The notes beneath the pieces are model-generated. The model was not told the DNA's origin, searched no databases, and saw only the letters and a program-made list of their open reading frames with translations. Shown here in pieces: positions 16,026 through 23,112 of a DNA stretch of 45,261 nucleotides. Each line of letters begins with the position of its first letter. Position 1 is the first letter of the stretch. The stretch spans positions 1 through 45,261 of the forward strand of contig JAEUUD010000004.1 in NCBI GenBank assembly GCA_016787625.1. The letters run 5' to 3'. Source of the DNA: Cyclobacteriaceae bacterium (GTDB taxonomy: Bacteria; Bacteroidota; Bacteroidia; Cytophagales; Cyclobacteriaceae). The translations under genes were made by a program, and so were the position numbers.

Positions 16026-17225
16026 TTAGTAGGCTCCGCGAAACGGAATGTAGGGATAGGCCTGCCCGCTTTTGTATTCAGTCTGACCCATCGGAAGTTC
16101 AAGAAAACCGTCTGCCTGCCTGAGGTTGGCAAAGTCACCTGATCCGCCACCAGGCCTTGGATAAGCCAGCTGACGCCCACCTTCAAAGGCAACATGAACC
16201 TGAAGAAAATGTGTCAGGTCGCCTCCTTTCAGCGTGATGTCTTCGGCGAGGATGGCACTGCTGGGAACGGATTGAATACCCATGCCTGTCAGCAGCCATG
16301 GCCGGATATATCGATAAAAGCACATGAATGTTGAAACCGGATTGCCGGGCAGACCAAATACAGCCTGCTTTTTGGTTGTTCCGAAGAAAAGCGGTTTACC
16401 AGGCTTCTGACTGACCTGATGAAACACGGTGGTTACACCGAGAGAATCAAGCACGGCAGGAACGAAATCGAACTTGCCCTTTGAAACACCGCCCGTGAGA
16501 ATGATGACGTCGTATAAGGGAAGGATTTTTCCTAATTCCCTTTCCATGGCATTGCGTTCGTCGGCTAGATGGAATAGATCTGCTGAGCACGCCATGGATT
16601 GAAGAGCTGCCTGAAGGGCATAACTGTTTGACCTCCGGATCTGGTGTGGCTGCGGTCTGTCATGAATATCAACAAGCTCGGTACCTGTTGAAACGATGGC
16701 GACCTTGGGGAACCTGAATACATCGGTTTCCAATCGCCCGACGGAGGCCAGCAAAGCCACCTCACTGGTAGAGATGCGCTGACCAACATCGAGAATGGTA
16801 TCGCCTCGTCGTGCATCCGTTGCCCGCGTATGTATGCTTTGGCCACGCTCAATCCCCTTGACCTTTACCTTGGCAATGTCATTGACGAGAATCACGTCCT
16901 CATATCGTATGACGGTGTCACAACCAATAGGAAGCATGGCTCCCGTCATCACTTCGATGCAGTTCTTATCATTTTTGAGGGTGAGGCGCGGCTGGCCTGC
17001 CGGCTGAAGTCCTTCAACCCTGAATCCTTCCCAACCCTCCTCAATGGCGGAGTAGGCGACGGCAATACCGTCCATGGCCACACGGTCAAAGGGCGGGAAG
17101 TCCCTGTCTGCTTTGACCTGTTCTGCCAATACACGGCCTTCCGCCTGCTCAATCTTGATACGCTCCATTCCGGGGCGGTAGATCACTTCGTGAATAAGAC
17201 GGGTTGCCTCGGGGACGCTGACCAT
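16026..17225 (-). CDS. moeA: Molybdopterin molybdenumtransferase MoeA
   Basis: The 399-residue protein inserts molybdenum into adenylylated molybdopterin, the last general step of Mo-cofactor synthesis. It has the MoeA N-terminal region (DRDFPPFDRVAMDGIAVA), EVMTGAMLPIGCDTVIRYED, the MoCF_biosynth domain (VAIVSTGTELVD, ILTGGVSKGKFDFVP, FGLPGNPVSTFMCFYRYIRP) and a C-terminal beta-barrel. It is divergent from moaC with only 35 bp between the starts and opens a Mo-cofactor island running to 19990. Length is normal. Confidence 0.95.
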   Translation of the reverse strand: MVSVPEATRLIHEVIYRPGMERIKIEQAEGRVLAEQVKADRDFPPFDRVAMDGIAVAYSAIEEGWEGFRVEGLQPAGQPRLTLKNDKNCIEVMTGAMLPIGCDTVIRYEDVILVNDIAKVKVKGIERGQSIHTRATDARRGDTILDVGQRISTSEVALLASVGRLETDVFRFPKVAIVSTGTELVDIHDRPQPHQIRRSNSYALQAALQSMACSADLFHLADERNAMERELGKILPLYDVIILTGGVSKGKFDFVPAVLDSLGVTTVFHQVSQKPGKPLFFGTTKKQAVFGLPGNPVSTFMCFYRYIRPWLLTGMGIQSVPSSAILAEDITLKGGDLTHFLQVHVAFEGGRQLAYPRPGGGSGDFANLRQADGFLELPMGQTEYKSGQAYPYIPFRGAY

Positions 17226-17233
17226 GAATTGGC

Positions 17234-17251
17234 TATTTTTGATTCAAGATA
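17234..17251. promoter_or_regulatory. Overlapping divergent promoter elements between moeA and moaC
   Basis: On the plus strand TATTTTTG (17234-17241) matches TAnnTTTG exactly, 19 nt before the moaC ATG. On the minus strand TATCTTGA (17251-17244) matches 7 of 8 positions, about 18-20 nt before the moeA ATG. The two boxes lie back to back inside a 35-bp gap, so the two genes must share or compete for this site, and their -33 boxes would fall inside each other's coding regions. Confidence 0.45.
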
Positions 17252-17260
17252 AAAATATAA

Positions 17261-17740
17261 ATGAAGAGGAAACTAAGCCACGTCGATGCAAAAGGAAATC
17301 CTGCCATGGTCAATATTTCCGCCAAGGAGCCATCGCGAAGGAAGGCGGTGGCGCAGGCGAAAGTCTGGCTTGGCAAGGACATCATGAAAGTGCTCAAAGA
17401 GAAAAACGGGAGTACAGCTAAAGGGTCGGTTTTTCAAACCGCCATCCTTGCCGGGGTAATGGGAGCCAAGCAAACATCAACATTGATTCCATTGTGCCAT
17501 CCGCTTACCCTGGATCACTGTGAAGTAACGATTCGAATTGAGCGGGAGCATCTTGTTATCGAGGCGTCGGCTTCTATTGTGGCCAAAACCGGAGTGGAAA
17601 TGGAAGCCCTCACAGGAGTGGCTGTTGCAGCATTGACGGTTTATGACATGTGCAAAGCGCTTTCTCATGATATCCGTATTGAGTCCATTTGTCTTTTGGA
17701 GAAAACCGGCGGAAAGTCAAGTTACAAGCGACAAGCTTAG
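17261..17740 (+). CDS. moaC: Cyclic pyranopterin monophosphate synthase MoaC
   Basis: The 159-residue protein converts the MoaA product into cyclic pyranopterin monophosphate. Conserved blocks are LSHVDAKGNPAMVNIS, GSVFQTAILAGVMGAKQTS, LIPLCHPLTLDHCEV, KTGVEMEALTGVAVAALTVY, DMCKALSHDI and the active-site KTGGKS near the C-terminus. Length is typical. It is divergent from moeA. After it comes about 250 nt with no large gene, holding a structured stem-loop. Confidence 0.96.
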   Translation: MKRKLSHVDAKGNPAMVNISAKEPSRRKAVAQAKVWLGKDIMKVLKEKNGSTAKGSVFQTAILAGVMGAKQTSTLIPLCHPLTLDHCEVTIRIEREHLVIEASASIVAKTGVEMEALTGVAVAALTVYDMCKALSHDIRIESICLLEKTGGKSSYKRQA

Positions 17741-17991
17741 CTGAGTCGGGGCTGGTTGATTTCATCACAATCGCAGCAGAATATTACATCCGCATTTAGT
17801 CCCCCTAATGGATATGGTATAGGCTCGTGATCATCACGCTATGAGCCATTTACACCGAACAGGTTTAATGTTAACGTAAAGCCTAATTGCTCATTCGCCG
17901 CCAAAATCATACGGATACCGGGCTGAGACATTGATTCCTGGAAAAGACCAACGGTTCTGTCGGACCTTTGTAAGGAATCAATCAAACGATC
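17741..17991. other. Gene-free stretch in the Mo-cofactor island with several inverted repeats
   Basis: The stretch holds CGTGAT-C-ATCACG (17826-17838) inside a GGCTC/GAGCC pair (17822-17826 with 17843-17847), an AGG-TTTA / TAAA-g-CCT hairpin near 17861-17884, and a strong two-tier stem-loop at 17930-17982. It could be the structured leader of the 46-codon reading frame that follows, or the remains of a lost gene. No match to a known riboswitch can be supported by eye. Confidence 0.4.
17930..17982 (+). promoter_or_regulatory. Two-tier stem-loop upstream of the 46-codon frame
   Basis: ATTGATTCCT (17930-17939) pairs perfectly with AGGAATCAAT (17973-17982). Inside, GGTTC (17953-17957) pairs with GGACC (17962-17966) across a TGTC tetraloop, allowing one G-T pair. 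There is no T-run, so it is not an intrinsic terminator. The stem ends 9 nt before the ATG at 17992, where it could control ribosome access. Confidence 0.45.
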
Positions 17992-18132
17992 ATGCGGGCA
18001 TTGAGATTTCATCCCCCAGCCATCAACCCCATATTTCGCGACCTGATCCTTGTCGTGACGGCCGCGTTGCTGGTATCGATTGTATTTGTCACCGCGGGCT
18101 ACCTCGTGTTGGCCCAGGTGCTGGGCGAGTGA
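17992..18132 (+). CDS. Possible 46-residue single-pass membrane microprotein
   Basis: The open frame runs from ATG 17992 to TGA 18130-18132. It has a basic/proline N-terminus (MRALRFHPPAINPIFRD) and one long hydrophobic stretch (LILVVTAALLVSIVFVTAGYLV), a plausible membrane anchor. It ends 3 nt before the stop of moaE on the opposite strand, so it fits the gap neatly. I do not recognise it. The support is only open-frame, hydrophobicity and position, and a chance frame remains possible. Confidence 0.4.
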   Translation: MRALRFHPPAINPIFRDLILVVTAALLVSIVFVTAGYLVLAQVLGE

Positions 18133-18135
18133 TGG

Positions 18136-18573
18136 TCAATTCAACTGTGCAGTAGGTTGCGCCTCTGGTCTGGCGCCAACCCATTCTTCGCCGTCTTCAA
18201 ATACTTCTTTCTTGAAAATCGGGACGTGTTCTTTGAGCCGGTCGATAATAAATTGACAGGCTTCAAATGATTCTTTTCGGTGTTTGGTGGAAACGGCGAC
18301 AGCTACAGCTACCTCACCGGGCTTCAGGGTTCCAATCCGGTGACTGACGGCCCACCCCAGCAAAGGCCACCGTCCGGCAGCGTCATCAATAATCTTTCTG
18401 GTTTCCGCAACGGCCATTGCTTCGTAAGCTTCGTATTCCAGCCAGACGACATTCTTGTTGTGTGCATGATTCCTAACGGTGCCAATAAAAACGTTAACGG
18501 CCCCTGCGCCAAGGCTGGAGGCCGTTTCGATGACTTTTTGAACGTCGATCGTTTTTTCGGTGATTTTTATCAT
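18136..18573 (-). CDS. moaE: Molybdopterin synthase catalytic subunit MoaE
   Basis: The 145-residue large subunit of molybdopterin synthase uses the MoaD thiocarboxylate to add the dithiolene sulphurs. Family blocks are GAVNVFIGTVRNHAHNKNVVWLEYEAYEAMA, seen at about residues 24-55, HRIGTLKPGEVAVAVAVSTKHRKESFEAC, and KEHVPIFKKEVFEDGEEWVGA with the catalytic-type lysines. It lies downstream of moaD on the same strand with a 134-bp gap, so the two subunits are probably co-transcribed. Confidence 0.96.
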   Translation of the reverse strand: MIKITEKTIDVQKVIETASSLGAGAVNVFIGTVRNHAHNKNVVWLEYEAYEAMAVAETRKIIDDAAGRWPLLGWAVSHRIGTLKPGEVAVAVAVSTKHRKESFEACQFIIDRLKEHVPIFKKEVFEDGEEWVGARPEAQPTAQLN

Positions 18574-18707
18574 ATGGGTAAGGCGTTGGTGGCGACGAAG
18601 GGTGAATGAATGTAATTATTCACTACGGCAGAAGCAATGGGTTTGATCAGGATTTTTTGACGGAAGAATGATATGCGGGCGCTGATGCTTTCAGGGTCCT
18701 CCTCAAC

Positions 18708-18944
18708 TTATCCACCACTGACAGGCGGTATCAGAACAATTTCATCGTCGGCATGCAATGCTACTTCATTGCCGGCATACTGCTGGTTGACCGCAACCAT
18801 CATCGAGGCAAGCCCTGAAAGTGCAGGATAACGTTCATACAAAGATTTCCTTAGGTGTGCTACCGTTTGCCCATCAAACTCCAGATCCAGCGTGCCTCCT
18901 GTAATATCTCTGGCGATGCCATATGCTTTTATGCGTACCTTCAT
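18708..18944 (-). CDS. moaD: Molybdopterin synthase sulfur carrier subunit MoaD
   Basis: This 78-residue ubiquitin-fold protein carries the sulphur as a C-terminal thiocarboxylate. It starts MKVRIKAYGIARDITGG at ATG 18944 and ends with the required di-glycine (VLIPPVSGG). Residues MVAVNQQYAGNEVALHADDEIVLI match the usual MoaD/ThiS pattern. The MoaD-activating MoeB/ThiF-type enzyme is not in this window. Only 56 bp separate its start from the divergent moaA start. Confidence 0.93.
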   Translation of the reverse strand: MKVRIKAYGIARDITGGTLDLEFDGQTVAHLRKSLYERYPALSGLASMMVAVNQQYAGNEVALHADDEIVLIPPVSGG

Positions 18945-18982
18945 GTGCAAATATCAAAGCCCAAATTTAAGAGGTCATTGAG

Positions 18983-18990
18983 TATATTTC
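18983..18990 (+). promoter_or_regulatory. Candidate -7 promoter element of moaA
   Basis: TATATTTC matches 7 of 8 positions of TAnnTTTG, 10 nt before the moaA ATG at 19001. It lies in the 56-bp gap between the divergent moaD and moaA genes. Confidence 0.3.
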
Positions 18991-19000
18991 GTTTTCTGTG

Positions 19001-19990
19001 ATGCTTTTCGACAACCACAACCGTCCTATTACCTATTTACGACTGGCTGTTACAGACAGGTGCAACCTCCGTTGCTTTTATTGCATGCCAGAGGAGGGTA
19101 TTCAGTATGTAGCAAAGAAGAACCTGCTTTCATACGAGGAAATAGAGCGCCTGGTAAAAGCGATGGCCTCCCTGGGTGTATCGAAAGTCAGAATAACAGG
19201 CGGAGAACCTTTTGTGAGAACAGACCTGATGAAGCTCCTGAAGGCCATCATCAACATTAAGGGAATCGATCAGGTGCACCTGACAACCAACGGCGTACTG
19301 ACCAGAAAGCACATTCCAGCCCTGAAGGCTATGGGCATTGCATCTGTCAACCTGAGTTTGGACACACTTAACCGGGAGCGATTTGCTGCCATCACAAGGC
19401 GAGATGATTTCGATAAGGTTTGGGCCACTTTTGAGAGCTTGCTGGTGCATGATATTCCCGTGAAGTTGAACGCGGTGGTCATGGATGGCAGGAATACGAC
19501 AGACATACCTGCGATGGCTGCATTGACGAAAGATCACCCCGTTTCAGTTCGGTTCATTGAGGAGATGCCGTTCAATGGTGATGGTTCGCATTATCCGAGG
19601 CTGGTTTGGAATCACACAAAGATCCTTCAGGTACTGAAAGAGACTTTTCCCAACATACACAAGAAGCCTGATCCGGCTCATGCCACTGCATCACACTATG
19701 CCATACCTGGGCATCAGGGAGACATCGGCATCATAGCCGCTTACAGCCGTACTTTCTGCGGTTCATGCAACAGGATTAGGGTGACAGCGCAAGGTGAATT
19801 GAAGACGTGCCTTTACGATCATGGAGTAATGAGTATCCGTGACGCAATGCGTGCCGGCACCTCTGATGAAGCGCTCCTGGATATGCTCACCCATGCATTC
19901 CGTCACCGTCATAAGGACGGATTTGAAGCAGAGAAGGCGAGGGGCGCTGCGTTACCGATCCATGAATCTATGTCGACCATTGGCGGTTAA
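19001..19990 (+). CDS. moaA: GTP 3',8-cyclase MoaA (radical SAM)
   Basis: The 329-residue enzyme begins Mo-cofactor synthesis by rearranging GTP with S-adenosylmethionine. The radical-SAM cluster motif is C21-x3-C25-x2-C28 in TDRCNLRCFYCMPEEG. The second 4Fe-4S site is in TFCGSCNRIRVTAQGELKTCL, and the protein ends with the expected Gly-Gly (STIGG). A GTG directly precedes ATG 19001; I use the ATG. The next gene starts 6 bp after the stop, so moaA heads a plus-strand operon with a TauE/SafE permease and a DsrE-like protein. Confidence 0.96.
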   Translation: MLFDNHNRPITYLRLAVTDRCNLRCFYCMPEEGIQYVAKKNLLSYEEIERLVKAMASLGVSKVRITGGEPFVRTDLMKLLKAIINIKGIDQVHLTTNGVLTRKHIPALKAMGIASVNLSLDTLNRERFAAITRRDDFDKVWATFESLLVHDIPVKLNAVVMDGRNTTDIPAMAALTKDHPVSVRFIEEMPFNGDGSHYPRLVWNHTKILQVLKETFPNIHKKPDPAHATASHYAIPGHQGDIGIIAAYSRTFCGSCNRIRVTAQGELKTCLYDHGVMSIRDAMRAGTSDEALLDMLTHAFRHRHKDGFEAEKARGAALPIHESMSTIGG

Positions 19991-19996
19991 AGCATC

Positions 19997-20737
19997 ATGG
20001 AGTATTTCCTGCTGATCGCATTTTTTCTCATCGCCATGGTGTATGCCTCTGTAGGCTTTGGAGGAGGCACAAGCTACTTGGCACTGATGGCCGTGCTGGG
20101 TGTTTCATTTGAAGTCATGCGTCCAGCGGCGCTCCTTTGCAACATCGTTGTGGTTACCGGCGGCACATTGATTTTTTATCGTGAGAATTTGCTTGACCTG
20201 AGAAAGATATGGCCGTTTCTTGTTTTCAGCGTACCGATGTCATTTCTCGGTGGGTATTATCCGATTCGCGAGACTACTTTTTTTGTGATTCTGGGAGTGA
20301 CATTGCTTGTCGCTTCAGTGGTGCTCTGGTTTTACGACCGCTCCATGGATTCACCACAATGGGCGAAGTTGAAGAACCCCACGATGCTTGCGGCATCCAT
20401 TGGCGGAGGAATTGGATTTCTTTCCGGTCTCGTGAGTATTGGTGGTGGGATTTTTCTATCTCCCTTGCTTCACTTCATGCGGTGGGATGGAGCCAGGAAT
20501 ATCTCGGCCCTTGCCAGCGTATATATCCTGATTAATTCTGTCAGCGGGCTTGTCGGACAGTGGTCGAGAGCGGCCACCTTTGACTGGTCATTTATTGGGC
20601 CACTCCTGTTGGCTGTTTTTCTCGGCGGCCAAATTGGATCGCGATGGGGTTCGAAGAAGTTCAGTGCCGTTCACATCAGAAAGATTACAGCAGTTCTCAT
20701 CTTTATAGCCGGCGTCAATATCCTAATCAATCATTGA
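19997..20737 (+). CDS. TauE/SafE-family membrane permease
   Basis: The 246-residue protein has about eight membrane helices in two similar halves. Each half has a glycine-rich family loop: ASVGFGGGTSYLALMAVLG near the start and FLSGLVSIGGGIFLSPLLHF in the middle, and a MFLGGQIGSR-like element (AVFLGGQIGSRWGSKKF) follows. TauE/SafE proteins move sulfite, sulfoacetate or related organic/inorganic sulphur anions. The 6-bp gap to moaA suggests co-expression with Mo-cofactor synthesis, which would fit a molybdenum-dependent sulfite oxidase elsewhere in the genome. The substrate is not shown by the sequence. Confidence 0.88.
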   Translation: MEYFLLIAFFLIAMVYASVGFGGGTSYLALMAVLGVSFEVMRPAALLCNIVVVTGGTLIFYRENLLDLRKIWPFLVFSVPMSFLGGYYPIRETTFFVILGVTLLVASVVLWFYDRSMDSPQWAKLKNPTMLAASIGGGIGFLSGLVSIGGGIFLSPLLHFMRWDGARNISALASVYILINSVSGLVGQWSRAATFDWSFIGPLLLAVFLGGQIGSRWGSKKFSAVHIRKITAVLIFIAGVNILINH

Positions 20738-20738
20738 T

Positions 20739-21278
20739 ATGAAGAAGCTACTTGTCCTGACAATCGTCTGTGCTGTCAATGCAACATCCGTATTTGCCCA
20801 GGGTTCACGGGTCAACCCCGTTATCAAAAGCCATGGTGGAATTTTTGAGATTCCTTTTGCTGAAGAGCGACCCGATCCGTCGATGGTGTATAACATTATC
20901 ATCGAAGTTGAACGGGAAAGTGAGAAGCCTGATACGATCAACTGGGCGCTCAACAATGTCGCACGTCTGCTCAACCTGCATGCCGTAGGCGGAGTACCCT
21001 CCAGCAACGTGAACGTTGTTCTTGCCATTCATGGCGGCGCCACCTATACGACGATGAACAATGATCAGTACCGGGCGAAATACAATGTTGATAATCCTAA
21101 CCTCAAGCTCTATCAGGAGCTTCAGGCGGCGGGAGTCCGGATGTTTGTTTGCGGTCAATCCATTGTCAACAGGAAAGTGGATCGAAAGCGCATGGTGCCG
21201 GAGGTAAAACCTGCGGTTTCTATGCTGACGACGGTGACGACCTACCAGTTGAAGGGATATGCTTATCTGAAGTTCTAG
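20739..21278 (+). CDS. Exported DsrE/DsrF-like protein
   Basis: The 179-residue protein has a signal peptide (MKKLLVLTIVCAVNATSVFAQ), so it acts outside the cytoplasm. The mature part shows a DsrE-like fold: YNIIIEVERES, LNNVARLLNLHAVGGV, VNVVLAIHGGATYTTMN, and LKLYQELQAAGVRMFVCGQS with a single conserved Cys138. Cytoplasmic DsrE proteins pass persulphide sulphur; exported members are common in Bacteroidota but their role is not settled. It starts 1 nt after the TauE/SafE stop and ends 2 nt before the stop of the convergent LytTR regulator. The sulphur link is inferred from family and neighbour. Confidence 0.85.
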   Translation: MKKLLVLTIVCAVNATSVFAQGSRVNPVIKSHGGIFEIPFAEERPDPSMVYNIIIEVERESEKPDTINWALNNVARLLNLHAVGGVPSSNVNVVLAIHGGATYTTMNNDQYRAKYNVDNPNLKLYQELQAAGVRMFVCGQSIVNRKVDRKRMVPEVKPAVSMLTTVTTYQLKGYAYLKF

Positions 21279-21280
21279 CG

Positions 21281-22069
21281 CTAGACGGGCTTTCCGTCAA
21301 ACCAGCTTTTGAACTCGCTGACTTTTTCGCGGCTGACAATGATCTCCTTATCCCATATGGGCTGCATGGCAATCTTCAGCCTGCTGTTGGAGTAGACGAC
21401 GACATCCTGAATACACTGAATATGGAGGATATAAGTCCGGTTGGCCCTGAAGAATATGGCCGGATCAAGTACCTCTTCCAATGATTCGAGTGTAAAGTCA
21501 ATGATGAATTTTCGCGATTGCTGAGTAACGAGATAAACATCACGGCCATCAGCGAAAAACAAAAGGATCTGATCTGACGTGATGGAACGTATGTGGTCGC
21601 CAACCTTGACCATGAACCGGTTCTTATAGGTTCTGCCAGCGCCTTCAGCGGCAAGATTTTTCAGCTTATCAAGGCTTGTATCCTTGATAACGAATTGAGA
21701 CCGGAGATTTTCGAACTTCTGTAGGCTCGTATGCAGGTCGTCGAATGTGACAGGCTTTAAGAGATAGTCAATACTGTTGACCTTGAAGGCCTCGAGGGCA
21801 TACTCGTTGTATGCTGTAATGAAGATGACAGGCTTGGTCACCTTCACCTGGCTGAAGATTCCAAAACTGACGCCGTCTTTGAGCTGAATGTCCATAAAAA
21901 TCAGGTCCACATCTGCCTGTTGGGATTCCAGCCAGGCCACCGACTGTGCCACGCTGTCGCACACCCCGGCAACCTTAATATCATTGCTGTATCGCTGCAG
22001 ATACCGTTGAAGTTTCTCTACGGCAGGTGTTTCGTCCTCGACAATCAGGACTTTGAGGGATAGGCTCAT
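21281..22069 (-). CDS. LytTR-family response regulator
   Basis: The 262-residue regulator has a receiver domain (residues about 5-120) with acidic pocket VEDE, phospho-acceptor Asp60 in LIFMD, Thr in FITAYNEYALEAF and Lys105 in YLLKP. After a linker comes a LytTR DNA-binding domain (about 150-255; RFMVKVGDHIRSI, FFADGRDVYLV, FFRANRTYILHIQCIQDV). It is the last gene of a run in which each start overlaps the preceding stop by 4 bp, and the two genes before it are a LytS-like pseudokinase and an intact LytS-type kinase, its probable partners. Target promoters are unknown. Confidence 0.93.
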   Translation of the reverse strand: MSLSLKVLIVEDETPAVEKLQRYLQRYSNDIKVAGVCDSVAQSVAWLESQQADVDLIFMDIQLKDGVSFGIFSQVKVTKPVIFITAYNEYALEAFKVNSIDYLLKPVTFDDLHTSLQKFENLRSQFVIKDTSLDKLKNLAAEGAGRTYKNRFMVKVGDHIRSITSDQILLFFADGRDVYLVTQQSRKFIIDFTLESLEEVLDPAIFFRANRTYILHIQCIQDVVVYSNSRLKIAMQPIWDKEIIVSREKVSEFKSWFDGKPV

Positions 22070-23112
22070 GCGATGGCGGCAGTGGTCTGTTGAACAGTGA
22101 TCTTGGGAAATTTAATATAATTTTCCCGGCCTGCCTTTACCTGAACAAATGGGCGGTCACTATAAATGGAATAAGACCGTTGCAGCTGCTGGAAGGCCAG
22201 CTGACTTTCAGGGTGCTGCTGCAGCTTGTCGTTGAGGCCGTGGGTCAGCACCAGGTAATCTTCTTCCTCCAATGACAGGATGAGCTGAAGGGGTGAGTGT
22301 TCAGAAATCAGGGTGTTGCGGATAATGCTGTCCAGGGTGGTGAGCAGGGAGCCCTGCATGATTTGTATATCAAAGGAAGCAGGCACCTCTTCTTTCCAGA
22401 TGATCTGACCCCGGTGCTTGGTATTGGCCAGTCGAAGCAAATGACGCAAAGCACCCAGTTCTTCTGCAAGGGGTACAAACTCCTTTTGACGATTGATCAG
22501 TTGGTACCTGTACAGCGCGGCAAGGCTGTCGATGAGCTCTTCTGCCAATTCTGATTGCGTATGCATGCAGAGGATGAGCTCTTCCAGGCTGTCGTACAGA
22601 AGGTTTGGATTGATTTCCTGGCGGAAAGATGAGAACTCGGCCTCGAGATTTTCGCGCAGTTTTTGTTCCTGCTCCAAAAGTTGGGTGTTTTCCCTTGACA
22701 AGTACTGATTGCCAACATAGAGGGCATTGTATAGCAGGGCGCTCATAAAAAAGATCGAACCAAACAGATAGATTTCCCGAATGCTTATATCAAAGCCGAT
22801 GACCCAACGATAGTACTGGCTGATCGCCAACGATACCATGGCTACGCAGACGATGGAGGTGGCCGCTGTTTGAATCAGGAGTTTCCTTCTTTCGGGAACC
22901 ATCATGCGGTCCAGCAGCACAATGGTTATTCGCATGGATTCAAAGGCCACAAGGCTCATCAACATGCTTACGTACACCTCCTGGTTGCTGATGAGCGTAG
23001 TAATCTGCTCCACATTATTGTTGATCAGCAGTATGATCAGGTAGACGAGAATCCCGAACACCGGCGGAGTAAGGATTCTGAAAAAGGGATTATGTATGAA
23101 GAGCCTTTTCAT
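22066..23112 (-). CDS. Degenerate LytS-type histidine kinase (probable pseudokinase)
   Basis: The 348-residue protein has about four N-terminal membrane helices (20-31, 47-68, 80-98, 112-133), a coiled-coil linker, then a His_kinase-like region. The phospho-acceptor block reads QEINPNLLYDSLEEL, where the family has QINPHFLFNSL: the conserved His is Asn170. The N-box is also lost (LDSIIRNTLISEHSP instead of LLVENAVKH) and the G-box is absent, although the closing LQRSYSIYSDRP still aligns with the HKRYSFF segment of the neighbouring kinase. It is therefore unlikely to autophosphorylate. Four-bp overlaps on both sides with the intact kinase and the response regulator suggest it acts inside that complex, perhaps as a heterodimer partner or sensor. 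Role is inferred. Confidence 0.88.
   Translation of the reverse strand: MKRLFIHNPFFRILTPPVFGILVYLIILLINNNVEQITTLISNQEVYVSMLMSLVAFESMRITIVLLDRMMVPERRKLLIQTAATSIVCVAMVSLAISQYYRWVIGFDISIREIYLFGSIFFMSALLYNALYVGNQYLSRENTQLLEQEQKLRENLEAEFSSFRQEINPNLLYDSLEELILCMHTQSELAEELIDSLAALYRYQLINRQKEFVPLAEELGALRHLLRLANTKHRGQIIWKEEVPASFDIQIMQGSLLTTLDSIIRNTLISEHSPLQLILSLEEEDYLVLTHGLNDKLQQHPESQLAFQQLQRSYSIYSDRPFVQVKAGRENYIKFPKITVQQTTAAIA

Noticed and set aside
17822..17930. Partial resemblance to a TPP riboswitch (GAAC..AAT..CGTA text near 17858-17877 and a GGCTGAGA at 17921)
   Set aside because: The pieces are in the wrong order, the CCTGA element and closing P1 stem are missing, and no thiamine gene is near.
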